From Gillisella vitis (GTDB lineage: Bacteria; Pseudomonadota; Alphaproteobacteria; Rhizobiales; Rhizobiaceae): a stretch of DNA of 64,000 bases. Within the stretch, counting starts at the first letter, position 1. Every line of letters starts with the position of its first letter. The stretch is taken from NCBI RefSeq assembly GCF_014204625.1, contig NZ_JACHLU010000002.1, positions 186,001 to 250,000 of the forward strand, in the 5' to 3' direction. A program made the position numbers and the translations under genes. Under the pieces are notes generated by a model, which saw only the letters and a list, made by a program, of their open reading frames with translations, was not told the DNA's origin and searched no databases. This document shows, one piece after another, positions 54,097-63,487 of this stretch.

Positions 54097-54339
54097 TTTC
54101 TGGGCTTAGCCCCCCCCTCATCCGGCTGCCGCCACCTTCTCCCCGCAGGGGAGAAGACGGAAAGAAAAGCAACGTTCACGGGTTCCTCGCCCCAGCGGGG
54201 AGAGGTCCGCCTACAGCGCCGTGCGCCATATATGGCGCACAAAGGTTCGCTGTAGCTTTTTATATCTGCTGCATAATTCTTTAAACCAATTCCGGTTTAA
54301 AGAATTATGCAGTAGCAAAGCGGAGGCGGCGTGAGGGGG
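54097..54339 (+). repeat. GC-rich dispersed repeat, copy interrupted by a second element
   Basis: The outer repeat matches 43727-43861 (TGGGCTTAGCCCCCC, CTTCTCCCCGCAGGGGAGAA, GGGGAGAGGTCCGCC). After GGTCCGCC the match breaks, a 102-bp palindromic element follows, and the match resumes with AGCAAAGCGGAGGCG. The inner element therefore inserted into this repeat. Confidence 0.75.
54211..54312. repeat. 102-bp double-palindrome element, copy 1 (nested)
   Basis: Two hairpins: CTACAGCG ... CGCTGTAG (54211-54255), and CTGCATAATTCTTTAAACC paired with GGTTTAAAGAATTATGCAG (54269-54312). Copy 2 (56136-56237) has the same length and near-identical sequence. No coding capacity; MITE-like. Confidence 0.8.
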
Positions 54340-54403
54340 AGCCAAGCACTCAATGCTAAAATGTCGTGTACTCTGGTCCAGTTTGACCTGACAGACTCTC
54401 ATG

Positions 54404-55705
54404 TCAATACCACTGATGGCCCTGCCGAACGGCCCTGAGGCTTTTGCTGTTTCGGGATTTATGGACCGCTTCCACATAATAGTCATCCCAGAACGCCGTG
54501 GCATCCTTGGATGAAAACATCGATTTTGCCGTCGCATAGGCTGCCTGCCGCATGGCCTTGTAGCGGTTCTGGTCTTCCATGATGGTGACAATTTCGCTTA
54601 AAGCGCTTTGCGCCATGCGTTCCACTTCACGGGCGTGAACGTTCGCAAATTCTGCCGTACTGCGGTCATCGGCAATGTGTTTCCATTCGCCAATGTCCGT
54701 GGTGTCCATGGGCAGCAGAATGCCGTTTTTCTGGTGCTTGATAAATTCCGGCAAGGCTCCTTGGGCGGTGCCGATCACCGGCACATAATTGGCCTCGGAT
54801 TCAATCACGCTATAGCCGAATGTATCGCAAAATGTGGTGAGCAGTGAAAAATGTGCATTGCGTAAAATCTCCAGCACCTGCGCATTGGGAATGTTTTGCA
54901 GATGGCGGACATTGGGCAGGGACAGAAGTTTGCGATAGCGGTCAAAATAGCCGGGTTGGAGCGGATCGGTCCAGGATGCAGACCCAACTTCAACGGTGGA
55001 GATGATGTCCACCTCCAGCGGAATGCCCTGTTCCAGCGCCAGTTCTGCCATGCGCACGCCAACGCAGCCACCCTTGCGGGCAAAGTGATTGCCAACAAAC
55101 ACCACACGGATGGGATATTGCGCATCTTCGCTATAGGTGTCGGCGCGATCCTCGATGATCATATTGGGATAGCGCAAGAACAGCTTGCGCTTCAATTGGT
55201 CAAATTGCGGATGGTCTCTATGCGATTTGAGAAAAATGCGGCGGGCGTGCTCTGAAATCGCACCAATGCCAACGCAACGCTCACTCAACAACTGCCCCAT
55301 CATGAATTTATACAGGGCTGATTGTTCAATACCAAAACCACGCGGCATGTGTGATTCAAACGACATCACAAACGGGGTTACGCCGAGCGGAATCCGGTTG
55401 AAGGCGTGAACAATGTCAAATTTACGCAGTGGCAAGGGTGACAGCACGGTCACACCCTCAAGCTTTGGCGAGATATAATTCATCGGCGCAAAACTGCGGG
55501 TTTCAATCTTGTGGCGGCTGTGGCGGGGCGAGTTGAAGCGCCAGGGATAGCGGGTTGGTGCAAGCACAGACAGCGTCGGCTGGGCGCGGCGGTCCGTATA
55601 GATTTGCCCTGAGCGGTCCGAAACGCCCTTTGGGCTTTCTGATGCGGACGTTTTGAGCGTTGTCGGCGGATGCCGCGCGTGTTCGCTTCTCTCAACCTTG
55701 GCCAC
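54404..55705 (-). CDS. Glycosyltransferase family 4-like protein
   Basis: A 433-residue cytoplasmic glycosyltransferase of the GT-B fold. The N-terminal half carries DIVHAFNRIPLG and AISEHARRIF, and the C-terminal half VVFVGNHFARKGG and the nucleotide-sugar E(x)7E region (DTFGYSVIESEANYVPVIGT, GALPEFIKHQKNG). The donor and acceptor are unknown; surface polysaccharide is likely. The start GTG 55705 is chosen since GGAGG lies 8 nt upstream; the frame is open to 55765. It faces backwards between ureC and ureE, and palindromic repeats stand on both sides, which suggests insertion into the urease cluster. Confidence 0.85.
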   Translation of the reverse strand: MAKVERSEHARHPPTTLKTSASESPKGVSDRSGQIYTDRRAQPTLSVLAPTRYPWRFNSPRHSRHKIETRSFAPMNYISPKLEGVTVLSPLPLRKFDIVHAFNRIPLGVTPFVMSFESHMPRGFGIEQSALYKFMMGQLLSERCVGIGAISEHARRIFLKSHRDHPQFDQLKRKLFLRYPNMIIEDRADTYSEDAQYPIRVVFVGNHFARKGGCVGVRMAELALEQGIPLEVDIISTVEVGSASWTDPLQPGYFDRYRKLLSLPNVRHLQNIPNAQVLEILRNAHFSLLTTFCDTFGYSVIESEANYVPVIGTAQGALPEFIKHQKNGILLPMDTTDIGEWKHIADDRSTAEFANVHAREVERMAQSALSEIVTIMEDQNRYKAMRQAAYATAKSMFSSKDATAFWDDYYVEAVHKSRNSKSLRAVRQGHQWY

Positions 55706-56393
55706 AGTGTCTCCCTCCGACCTTGATGTTACGCTCAACATGTCTTTGAGCTGGCTTGCGCCCACAGATGGATTCCAACTTATATGATGGTAAACAAATA
55801 TCTAACTGATACGTATATTGAAGCACATAATAATATTGTTTTGCAATGAATTCGTTTATATTTTTTTGTTTTCGCCTTTTGCATTTTTTTGATGTGCCGT
55901 AATTGGATTAAATGTGACAATTATGTGTTTTTACGAGGCAATTCATTTTTAGATTCATCTATGTTTGTGTTATTTTTAGGCTATATTCTGAAGAGTTGAA
56001 TTTTTTGAGATCTTTGCTCAAGCGTTATGATCTGTGGGGTGAACGTGCGCTTGTGCCGTTGCGGGGCTGGCTTTTTGGCGCGCACCACCGCTTTTATGCT
56101 GAAATGCCTTCAGGGCGAGGATGTTCTTGCATCTCCTACAGCGCCTCTCACCATATATGGCGCACAAAGGTTCGCTGTAGCTCTTTATATCTGCTGCATA
56201 ATTCTTTAAACCGATTCCGGTTTAAAGAATTATGCAGCAGCCTTGGTATGGGTGCATGGCTGTTATGCGTTGTCGCATTGCATTCAGTTTTATGCTGCGC
56301 CGCACGCGATTTTGCGGTATCTCCAGACCGGACATGCGACGGCTTCAAGACTGGCCGGAAACCCATGTGATCTAAGTTTTAAGGAGACCATCG
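55706..56393. other. AT-rich gap with palindromic element
   Basis: The first part (about 55770-55990) is very AT-rich without a gene. 56000-56130 has an open frame beginning near NFLRSLLKRYDLWGERALVP that runs straight into the 102-bp element at 56136, so any real gene there is broken. The rest leads to the peroxiredoxin's AAGGAG. Confidence 0.55.
56136..56237. repeat. 102-bp double-palindrome element, copy 2
   Basis: CTACAGCG ... CGCTGTAG (56136-56180) followed by CTGCATAATTCTTTAAACC and GGTTTAAAGAATTATGCAG (to 56237). Same two-hairpin layout and length as 54211-54312. Confidence 0.8.
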
Positions 56394-56933
56394 ATGCTTA
56401 TTGGCAGAAAAGTGCCCCATGTCACATTCCGTACGCGCGTGCGTGATGAGTCTGTCGGCGGTCCAAATCCGTTTCGCTGGCAGGATCTGACCTCTGACGA
56501 TTATTTCAAGGGTAAGAAAGTTGTGCTGTTTTCGCTGCCGGGTGCCTTCACGCCGACCTGCTCGACCTATCAATTGCCCGATTTTGAAAAGCTGCACGCA
56601 GAGTTCAAAGCCGAAGGCATTGATGAAATCTACTGCATTTCCGTCAATGATGCCTTTGTGATGAATGCCTGGGGCAAAAGCCAGGGGCTGGAAAATGTCA
56701 AGCTGATCCCGGATGGTTCCGGCGAGTTCACCCGCAAAATGGGGATGCTGGTGTCCAAGGATAATCTGGGCTTTGGTATGCGCTCCTGGCGCTATGGTGC
56801 CATTATCAACGACGGCGTTGTTGAGCAGTGGTTTGAAGAAGAAGGCTATTCCGACAATTGCGATAGCGATCCCTATGGCGTTTCCTCGCCCCAGAATATT
56901 CTGGAAAAGCTGAAGGAAAAGCAGGCTGCCTGA
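56394..56933 (+). CDS. Prx5-type peroxiredoxin
   Basis: A thiol peroxidase of 179 residues reducing H2O2 and organic peroxides. The peroxidatic motif is SLPGAFTPTCSTYQLP (P-x3-T-x2-C). A Cys in SDNCDSDPYGVSSP is the likely resolving or glutathione-linked position. WRYGAIINDGVVEQWFEEEG is typical for the peroxiredoxin-5/AhpC-TSA redoxin group. AAGGAG lies 7 bp before the ATG. It lies between the GT gene and ureE with no known link to urease. Confidence 0.93.
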   Translation: MLIGRKVPHVTFRTRVRDESVGGPNPFRWQDLTSDDYFKGKKVVLFSLPGAFTPTCSTYQLPDFEKLHAEFKAEGIDEIYCISVNDAFVMNAWGKSQGLENVKLIPDGSGEFTRKMGMLVSKDNLGFGMRSWRYGAIINDGVVEQWFEEEGYSDNCDSDPYGVSSPQNILEKLKEKQAA

Positions 56934-57117
56934 AGACGGCAGGTTTTGCGCAAGCCCTGACATGGGTGATACGGCCATGCATCCAGCAGGATGCATGGCT
57001 TTTTTGATGGCAGGAGCGAACTGTCGGCCACTTTGAATGCTGCGCATCTACGGTATTTGCCGGTTGCGCAGTGCTGTTATTCTGTGCAAAGTCGGCGTCT
57101 GCTTATTTGGAGTGCTT

Positions 57118-57570
57118 ATGCTGCGCGTCACCTCATTTATCCCCGCTCACGAGGCCTGTGATGCCCCGGTTTCAACTGTTGTTCTTCCCCATGCCGATCG
57201 GCATTTGCGGCGCAAATTGCTGCATCTGACCGATGGCGAGATGGTGATGCTGGATTTGAAAGAGGCGGTGTTGTTTGCCGATGGCGATCGTCTGGTGCTG
57301 GACACTGGCGATCAGGTTGAGATCAAGGCGGCGGATGAGCGTCTTTACGCCATTGTGCCGAAAGATCTTCTGCATCTGCTGGAACTGGCGTGGCATCTTG
57401 GCAATAGGCATTTGCCGGCCCAGATCGAGGAGGGCCGGATTCTGATTGGCCGCGATCCCGTGATCCGCGTGATGCTGGAAGGTCTGGGCGCGGAGGTCAG
57501 CGAGGTGATAGAGCCGTTTCAGCCGGTGCGGGGGGCGTATCATCACCATGGTGGCCACGGACATTCCTGA
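57118..57570 (+). CDS. ureE: Urease nickel metallochaperone UreE
   Basis: Delivers Ni2+ to UreG for urease maturation. The 150-residue protein has an N-terminal peptide-binding domain ([20 protein letters not shown]), a metal-binding domain ([20 protein letters not shown] with the conserved His at the dimer interface) and a short His-rich tail ([11 protein letters not shown]). The tail is shorter than in Klebsiella. ATG 57118; the frame is open upstream to 57037. Confidence 0.95.
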   Translation: MLRVTSFIPAHEACDAPVSTVVLPHADRHLRRKLLHLTDGEMVMLDLKEAVLFADGDRLVLDTGDQVEIKAADERLYAIVPKDLLHLLELAWHLGNRHLPAQIEEGRILIGRDPVIRVMLEGLGAEVSEVIEPFQPVRGAYHHHGGHGHS

Positions 57571-57576
57571 TTGCCA

Positions 57577-58263
57577 ATGGTTGAGGCGTTCACTACACAA
57601 AGCCTGCTGCGGCTGATCGCCTGGTTGTCTCCGGCCTTTCCGGTGGGCGGCTTTGCCTATTCATCCGGTCTGGAAAAGGCGGTTGACGATGGGCTTGTGC
57701 GGCATCAGGCCGATCTGGCGGCATGGCTGACGGCGCTGTTGCAACATGGGACATTGTGGAATGATGCCGTGCTGCTGGCAGAGGCCTGGCGGAGCTTTAA
57801 GCAACGTCCGGCGCTGGAATCTGTTGCAGAACTGGCTGCGGCGCTGGCGGGCTCAAAAGAGCGATCTTTGGAAACCATGGCGCTGGGATGCGGCTTTCGG
57901 GATGCGGCAAGGGCATGGCCCACGCCCAGCCTCGCCGGTACACCCCTCGATTGGTTGCAGGGGGCGGTGGCCTATCCGGTGGTGGTTGGCGCGGTTGCGG
58001 CTTCTCATGGCGTTGGCTGCGAGGCCGTCCTCGCCGCTTATCTGCACGCTGGCGTGTCACAACAGGTTTCGGCTGGTATTCGCCTTGGGCTGATTGGCCA
58101 AAGCCATGGCGTCGCGCTGCTGGTGCGATTGGAAGAAACGATTGCTGCGGTGGCTGCAAGGGCTGTTGATAGCACGCTGGATGATCTTGGCAGCGCCACG
58201 ATTGCCGCCGATATTGTCTCTGCCCGCCACGAAATTCAGACAACCCGGTTGTTTCGGTCCTAA
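57577..58263 (+). CDS. ureF: Urease accessory protein UreF
   Basis: GTPase-gating chaperone in the UreD-F-G complex, 228 residues, all-helical. [20 protein letters not shown] and [19 protein letters not shown] are the family N-terminus. ATG 57577 lies 6 bp after the ureE stop (TTG 57571 is an alternative). ureE-F-G form a tight unit. Confidence 0.95.
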   Translation: MVEAFTTQSLLRLIAWLSPAFPVGGFAYSSGLEKAVDDGLVRHQADLAAWLTALLQHGTLWNDAVLLAEAWRSFKQRPALESVAELAAALAGSKERSLETMALGCGFRDAARAWPTPSLAGTPLDWLQGAVAYPVVVGAVAASHGVGCEAVLAAYLHAGVSQQVSAGIRLGLIGQSHGVALLVRLEETIAAVAARAVDSTLDDLGSATIAADIVSARHEIQTTRLFRS

Positions 58264-58282
58264 AAGAATAAAGGGGAAGAGC

Positions 58283-58894
58283 ATGAAATCCGCGAATGGT
58301 CCTTTGCGTGTTGGCATTGGCGGCCCGGTTGGTTCCGGCAAAACCGCACTGACGGAAAAGCTGTGTAAAGCCATGCGTGAGCACTATTCGGTGGCGGTTG
58401 TCACCAACGATATTTATACGCGCGAGGATGCCGATGCACTGATCCGAATGCAGGCGCTATCTTCTGATCGGGTGGTGGGGGTGGAAACGGGCGGCTGTCC
58501 GCACACGGCCATTCGTGAAGACGCATCCATCAACCTTCAGGCCATTGCCGGGTTGAATGAGCGCATTCCTGATCTTGATGTGATCTTCATTGAATCCGGC
58601 GGTGATAATCTGGCCGCGACCTTTTCACCCGATCTGGCTGACGTGACAATTTATGTCATCTCCGTCTGTCAGGGCGAGGAAATTCCCCGCAAAGGTGGAC
58701 CCGGCATTACCCGCTCAGACCTGCTGGTGATCAACAAGAAAGATCTGGCACCCTATGTCGAGGTTGATCTTGCGGTGATGGACAAGGATGCGCGCCGGAT
58801 GCGCCAAGAGCGGCCACATGTGTTTTCAGACTTGAAGCGTGGCGATGGCGTGGCAGAAATTGTCAATTTTCTCAAAGGCATGGGAGGGTTGTAA
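58283..58894 (+). CDS. ureG: Urease GTPase UreG
   Basis: SIMIBI-class GTPase that drives nickel insertion, 203 residues. P-loop [20 protein letters not shown], the metal-binding CPH motif in [31 protein letters not shown] (Walker B region) and [14 protein letters not shown] (NKxD). AAGGGGAAGAG precedes the ATG by about 2 bases plus spacing. Confidence 0.97.
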   Translation: MKSANGPLRVGIGGPVGSGKTALTEKLCKAMREHYSVAVVTNDIYTREDADALIRMQALSSDRVVGVETGGCPHTAIREDASINLQAIAGLNERIPDLDVIFIESGGDNLAATFSPDLADVTIYVISVCQGEEIPRKGGPGITRSDLLVINKKDLAPYVEVDLAVMDKDARRMRQERPHVFSDLKRGDGVAEIVNFLKGMGGL

Positions 58895-58948
58895 GCGGAT
58901 TCGGCCTGTTGCCAAACCCGCTGGCCCTCGCGCCGATTTAACAGCCTG

Positions 58949-59632
58949 TTAAATCTGTCTGAGTGCGTTTACATCTTCAATCTGGATCATGCGACCGCGC
59001 ACGGTGACGCCGGAATCGCGCAAGAACGAAAAGGCGCGCGATAGTGCCTCCGGGGCAAGGCCAAGCTTGCCAGCCAGCAGGCTTTTTTGAAACGGCAGAC
59101 GAATGGAGGCCGCGCCCATGTCAGAAGAGCAATTGTCCAGCAGATATTGTGCGACCCGTTGCGGTGCGGTTTGCAGCCGGTCATTGGCAATGCAGGCCAT
59201 GGTGCGGCGCAGGTCGGAGGACAGGCAATGGATGATGGCGCACGCGACATCATGTTCCTGCTCTGCCAGTTGACGTACCTTTTGCAGGCTGAAGCGGGCA
59301 ATGGTGATATTTTCTGCGGCCTGGGCATTGTAATCGTAATTATCAGTGGTGATCAGCAGGCATTCACCAAAGGTATCGCCCGCGCCGCAGACACGAATAT
59401 CGGCCTCGCGGCCATCCTTGTTCAGGCGATATAGTCGCACATAGCCGGTCAGCACGCTGTAAAAGCAATCGGCTGGATCGCCCTCGCGGAACAGAATATC
59501 GCGGGATTCAAAATTTACGACGGTCGCTAACGCCAGCATCTTGCTCAGCGAAGAAGGTGTCAAACCCGCCATGAGCGGTGACTTTACCAAAATGTTCCGA
59601 TCACGATTGTTCAAATTCAAAACCTTGTTCAC
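58949..59632 (-). CDS. Crp/Fnr-family transcriptional regulator
   Basis: A 227-residue regulator: cyclic-nucleotide-binding-type sensory domain (about 20-135, ESRDILFREGDPADCFYSVL; GDTFGECLLIT) and Crp-type helix-turn-helix (KLGLAPEALSRAFSFLRDSG). The Fnr Cys cluster at the N-terminus is absent, so it is not an Fe-S oxygen sensor, and more like FixK/NnrR or a related subgroup. Start GTG 59632 has AAGGGGAG upstream. A perfect TTGAT-N4-ATCAA box 166 bp upstream suggests control by itself or by another FixK/Fnr. Confidence 0.85.
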   Translation of the reverse strand: MNKVLNLNNRDRNILVKSPLMAGLTPSSLSKMLALATVVNFESRDILFREGDPADCFYSVLTGYVRLYRLNKDGREADIRVCGAGDTFGECLLITTDNYDYNAQAAENITIARFSLQKVRQLAEQEHDVACAIIHCLSSDLRRTMACIANDRLQTAPQRVAQYLLDNCSSDMGAASIRLPFQKSLLAGKLGLAPEALSRAFSFLRDSGVTVRGRMIQIEDVNALRQI

Positions 59633-59797
59633 GGCCAAACGGCTCCCCTTTATACAGCGCCGCGGGCTGGTTCTGACACTCGCGGATGCGCAGTAAGCCT
59701 TAAAATTTTCAGGTTCAAGCAGCAACCCGGTTTATGCCGGGTTGGTCGTCTGCTCGTTGCTTGAAGGCTAATGTACGGAATCTTGAGTGAAAACGGT

Positions 59798-59811
59798 TTG
59801 ATTTCGATCAA
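59798..59811 (-). promoter_or_regulatory. FNR/FixK box upstream of the Crp/Fnr regulator
   Basis: TTGATTTCGATCAA is an exact match to TTGAT-N4-ATCAA. It lies 166 bp before the regulator start and about 370 bp beyond the RND pump stop, so it belongs to the regulator. Confidence 0.65.
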
Positions 59812-59848
59812 GTCACTCAAAATCGTCAGGTTTTGCGCCGAGTTGAGA

Positions 59849-59900
59849 GTTTGTCTTTTCGGAAAAACCGGGTTCCACTTTTCCCAGAGTACACGACGCA
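59849..59900. repeat. ACCGGGTTCCACTTTT-type repeat
   Basis: TTTGTCTTTTCGGAAAAACC, GGGTTCCACTTTTCCC and TACACGACGC. Part of the repeat-rich gap 59633-60177, which has no gene I can support. Confidence 0.6.
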
Positions 59901-59919
59901 ATGGTTTTTGCGTTTTAAA

Positions 59920-59964
59920 ACCCCTCCCCAACCCTCCCCACAAGGGGGAGGGTTGGGGAGGGGT
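59920..59964. repeat. Perfect GC-rich palindrome
   Basis: ACCCCTCCCCAACCCTCCCC, 5-nt loop, then GGGGAGGGTTGGGGAGGGGT: 20-bp arms with no mismatch. Another common rhizobial intergenic unit; it could act as a bidirectional transcript barrier. Confidence 0.75.
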
Positions 59965-59975
59965 CTTTCTTGTTT

Positions 59976-60071
59976 GCGTCGTGTCCTGTGAGATTGAACC
60001 AGACAGACTTTCGATTCTTTGGTTTTCGTTTGTCTGATCAGTGAAACCGGGTTCCACGTTTCCCTGACAAA
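59976..60071 (-). repeat. Inverted copy of the composite repeat 53997-54091
   Basis: GCGTCGTGTCCTGTGAG, TTGAACCAGACAGAC, TTTCGTTTGTC and the ACCGGGTTCCACGTTTCCCT unit: reverse complement, with changes, of 53997-54091. Confidence 0.65.
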
Positions 60072-60073
60072 CT

Positions 60074-60181
60074 CTAAAGCCTGTCGCAATGAATAGGATT
60101 CACTGCGACAGGCTTTAGCTCTTTCTTTTTCGCATGTACGTTATCGTTTTATTGAGGACAATAAAACGCGACATGCTTTAG
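60074..60181. repeat. 108-bp inverted-repeat element, copy 2
   Basis: CTAAAGCCTGTCGC ... GCGACATGCTTTAG, same as 15371-15478. The RND pump stop codon (60178-60180) lies in its right end, so the element now supplies the end of that gene. Confidence 0.75.
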
Positions 60182-63100
60182 CTGGAGCGCCATCTTGAGG
60201 TGGGGGCAGCGTTGGTTTCAAGCGTATCAACCCTTTTGTCCAGACCGTTGAGCTGGTCGGAAAGCTGTTGTTGCCTGGCTGTGAGCGCCATGTTGTCCCA
60301 TTCTTCAGCCTCGGCTTCTTTGGGGCCGATAAAGCGGCTGAAGAGTGCGCCGAGCAGGCGCGACACATCATCCATGATCAGGAAGAAGGATGGCACCACC
60401 ACAAGGCTCATGATGGTCGATGTGACAATGCCGCCAATGACGGCAATGGCCATGGGCGAGCGGAATGAGCCGCCTTCGCCAACGCCGAGCGCCGAGGGCA
60501 ACATGCCTGCCGACATGGCAATGGAGGTCATGATGATTGGCCGGGCGCGCTTGCGCCCTGCATCCACCATGGCAGAGACCCGGTCCATACCGTGGTTGCG
60601 CATTTCGACAGCAAAATCCACCAGCAGAATGGCATTTTTGGTGACGATTCCCATCAGCATCAGAATGCCGATCAGCACCGGCATGGACAGGGCATTGCCC
60701 GTGAAGATCAAGGCCAGCGCCACGCCGCCAATGGCCAGCGGCAGGGAAAACAGGATGGTGAAAGGCTGAATGACATCCTTGAACAGCAGAATCAGCACGG
60801 TTAAAACCAGCAACAGGCCCAAAAGCATGGCATTGATGAAGCTGGCAGTCATTTCTTTCTGCACTTTGGTATCGCCGGTCTCAGTGAGGCGCACGCTTGC
60901 CGGAATATGGGCTTCTGCTACGGCCTGTTTGAAGGCGCTTGTGGCCGTATCCAGCGCGACGCCCTGCGGCAGGTCGGCACCGATGGAGACCACGCGGTTT
61001 CTGTGGTTGCGCTTGATGGAGCTGACGCCCTGGGTATAGTCAATCTCGGCAACGCTGGAGAGCGGCACCATGGAGCCGTCTGATGTTGCGATCTTGAGCG
61101 CACGCAGGGCGGCAAGGTCGCGGCGCATGGTCAGTGCCGCCTGCACGCGAATGGGAATGAGCCGATTATCCAGTGAAATTTTTGGCAATTGCGAGTCAAT
61201 ATCACCAATGGTCGCCACGCGGATGGTCTCGGAAATCTGCTGGGCCGTAATGCCAAGCCGTGCCATTTCATCGCCCTTGGGGCGCACTTGCAGCTCTGGT
61301 CGGGGCAGGGAGCCATCGGCGCTGACATTGGCCAGCACCGGCACGGTGCGCAGTTTTGCCTCCAGAATGCTGACGGCTTCCTGCAAATCCTCTTCACTGT
61401 CGGACAGGAAGTAGAAGGCCATATCGCGCTGGCCACGATCATTCATTTTTTGCACGCGAATATCGGGAATATTGGCGATTTTGGCAAACACCAGCTTTTC
61501 CACTTCCCATTGGGGAATGGTGCGGCCATCCACTTTCATTTTTGGCAGATAGGGACCAATGACCGGCAGGCCGCCAAACAGGGTGTTGACCACGGTTTTG
61601 ACCAGTGAATGCTCGATTTTGAAAAGCTGAAGCGTGATGGCCGCCCGCCGCAATTCCAGATCGCCACTGGGCGAGGTGCCGCCCTGCACAAACACGCTCT
61701 GCACGCCATCCACATCTTTCAGGGCGGCATAAAGCTCGCGGGAGCGGTTTTCGGTATCCTCCAGCGTTGCGCTAGGGGGCAATTCGACTGAAAGGGTGAT
61801 GCGGCCTGCATCTTCCGGCGGAATAAAGCTGCTGGGAACCTGCATCAGCATGGCCACCGAGCCGACGAGAAAGACCAGAGCGGCCAGGAGCGTGGCATAG
61901 CGCCAATACCATGTGCGGGTGGTGAAATGCACCAGCCGGGTATAGAGCTGCATCAACCGGCCTTCATGGGCATGATCTTCATCATGGCCGTCTTCCGTGC
62001 GCATCAGATAGGCCGCCATCATTGGCGTGATCAACCGTGCCACCAGCAGGGAAAACAGCACGGAAAACGCAACCGTCAGGCCAAACTGGATGAAATATTG
62101 CCCCGGAATGCCGGGCATGAAGGACACCGGCACAAACACCGCAATGATGGTGAAGGTGGTGGCAATGACCGCAAGGCCGATTTCGTCGGCCGCCTCAATG
62201 GCGGCGCGGTAGGGCGTCTTGCCCATTTTGATGTGGCGGGCGATGTTTTCGATTTCGACAATGGCGTCATCCACCAGAATGCCGGTGGCGAGCGTCAGGG
62301 CCAGAAAGCTGACAAGGTTGAGCGAAAAGCCCATGATGTCCATCACCCAGAAGGTGGGGATGGCGGAGAGCGGCAGGGCAATGGCCGAGATCAATGTGGC
62401 GCGCCAGTTGCGCAAAAACAGAAACACCACCACAACCGCCAGAAATGCACCTTCCAGCAGAGTATCGATGGCGGCGGTATAGTTGCCATAGGTGAAATAG
62501 ACGAAATCGCTGATCAGTGTGATATTGACGCCGGGATTGTTGGCCCGAACCTGATCAAGGCTGTTGGCGACGGTTTCAGCCACGGAAACTTCCGATGCGC
62601 CCTTGGCGCGGAACACAGAAAAGCTGACAACGGGCTGGTTGTCGAACAGGGCAAATGACTTCGGCTCTTTATACGTATCAACAATCGTGCCGAGATCGGA
62701 GAGTTTGACAAAACGGTTGCTGGAGATGGCAATGGTGGTGTTGGCCAGTGCCGCGACATTGCGGGTATCACCCATGACCCGGATGGCCTGTTCGGTGCCT
62801 GCCACTTGCCCCCGGCCAGAGCCAAGGTCGACATTGGTTGAGCGCAATTGTGTGTTCACGTTGGCAGCGGTAATGCCCAAAGCATTCAGCCGGTCCGGGT
62901 CCAGTTCGATATGCACTTCACGGTCGGCACCACCGACGCGGTCGATGCGGCCAATGCCGCGTTGCCCCTGCAAGGCCCGTTTCACGGTATCATCGACAAA
63001 CCATGACAGCTCTTCCAGCGTCATATTGGGGGCTGAGACGGCGAAGGTCTGAATGGCCTGCCCCTCGACATCCACCTTGGCCACCACCGGCTCATCGACC

Positions 63101-63465
63101 GTGGCGGGCAAATCGCTGCGGATCTTGTCAATCGCGTCTTTGACATCCTGCACGGCCTGCTCGGTGGGAACCTCCATGCGGAAGACAACCGAGGTGACAG
63201 ATTGCCCGTCGGTGACGCGCGAGGACAGCTCATCGACCCCATTGATCGAGGCGACGGCATCCTCGATTTCCTTGGTCACCTGCATTTCCAGCTCGGCAGG
63301 CGAGGCCCCGCTCTGGGTGACGGTAATCGACACCAGCGGCACATCGATATTGGGAAACCGGGTAATGGGCAGGTCTTTGAACGATTGAATCCCCAAAACC
63401 ATCAGCATGGCGAAACCGAGCAGCGGGGCAATGGGATTGCGAATGGACCAGGCGGAGAAATTCAT
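60178..63465 (-). CDS. RND efflux pump inner-membrane subunit (HAE1 family)
   Basis: Proton-driven multidrug exporter of 1095 residues with twelve membrane segments. NFSAWSIRNPIAPLLGFAML starts it. LATGILVDDAIVEIENIARH holds the Asp pair of TM4 (DD), the heart of proton relay, and TM10 keeps the matching Lys-type region (MGIVTKNAILLVDFAVEMR). VGEGGSFRSPMAIAVIGG precedes the last segments. The C-terminus extends about 40 residues as a coiled-coil tail. Works with a periplasmic adaptor (next gene) and an outer-membrane channel not in the window. The substrate is unknown. Confidence 0.93.
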   Translation of the reverse strand: MNFSAWSIRNPIAPLLGFAMLMVLGIQSFKDLPITRFPNIDVPLVSITVTQSGASPAELEMQVTKEIEDAVASINGVDELSSRVTDGQSVTSVVFRMEVPTEQAVQDVKDAIDKIRSDLPATVDEPVVAKVDVEGQAIQTFAVSAPNMTLEELSWFVDDTVKRALQGQRGIGRIDRVGGADREVHIELDPDRLNALGITAANVNTQLRSTNVDLGSGRGQVAGTEQAIRVMGDTRNVAALANTTIAISSNRFVKLSDLGTIVDTYKEPKSFALFDNQPVVSFSVFRAKGASEVSVAETVANSLDQVRANNPGVNITLISDFVYFTYGNYTAAIDTLLEGAFLAVVVVFLFLRNWRATLISAIALPLSAIPTFWVMDIMGFSLNLVSFLALTLATGILVDDAIVEIENIARHIKMGKTPYRAAIEAADEIGLAVIATTFTIIAVFVPVSFMPGIPGQYFIQFGLTVAFSVLFSLLVARLITPMMAAYLMRTEDGHDEDHAHEGRLMQLYTRLVHFTTRTWYWRYATLLAALVFLVGSVAMLMQVPSSFIPPEDAGRITLSVELPPSATLEDTENRSRELYAALKDVDGVQSVFVQGGTSPSGDLELRRAAITLQLFKIEHSLVKTVVNTLFGGLPVIGPYLPKMKVDGRTIPQWEVEKLVFAKIANIPDIRVQKMNDRGQRDMAFYFLSDSEEDLQEAVSILEAKLRTVPVLANVSADGSLPRPELQVRPKGDEMARLGITAQQISETIRVATIGDIDSQLPKISLDNRLIPIRVQAALTMRRDLAALRALKIATSDGSMVPLSSVAEIDYTQGVSSIKRNHRNRVVSIGADLPQGVALDTATSAFKQAVAEAHIPASVRLTETGDTKVQKEMTASFINAMLLGLLLVLTVLILLFKDVIQPFTILFSLPLAIGGVALALIFTGNALSMPVLIGILMLMGIVTKNAILLVDFAVEMRNHGMDRVSAMVDAGRKRARPIIMTSIAMSAGMLPSALGVGEGGSFRSPMAIAVIGGIVTSTIMSLVVVPSFFLIMDDVSRLLGALFSRFIGPKEAEAEEWDNMALTARQQQLSDQLNGLDKRVDTLETNAAPTSRWRSS

Positions 63466-63487
63466 GATCTTGCCCTATCTGGCGCTG

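Noticed and set aside
54969..55255. Possible remote phage or transposase gene in the urease gap
   Set aside because: All long frames here are shadows of the glycosyltransferase gene; no transposase motif (DDE, HUH) was seen anywhere in the window.
55996..56370. Rightward open frame of 124 codons before the peroxiredoxin
   Set aside because: More than a quarter of it is the 102-bp palindromic element; at best a broken remnant upstream of 56136.
59920..60181. Apparent CRISPR-like repetition of palindromes
   Set aside because: The units differ in sequence and length, with no regular spacers or cas genes; they are unrelated intergenic repeats placed side by side.
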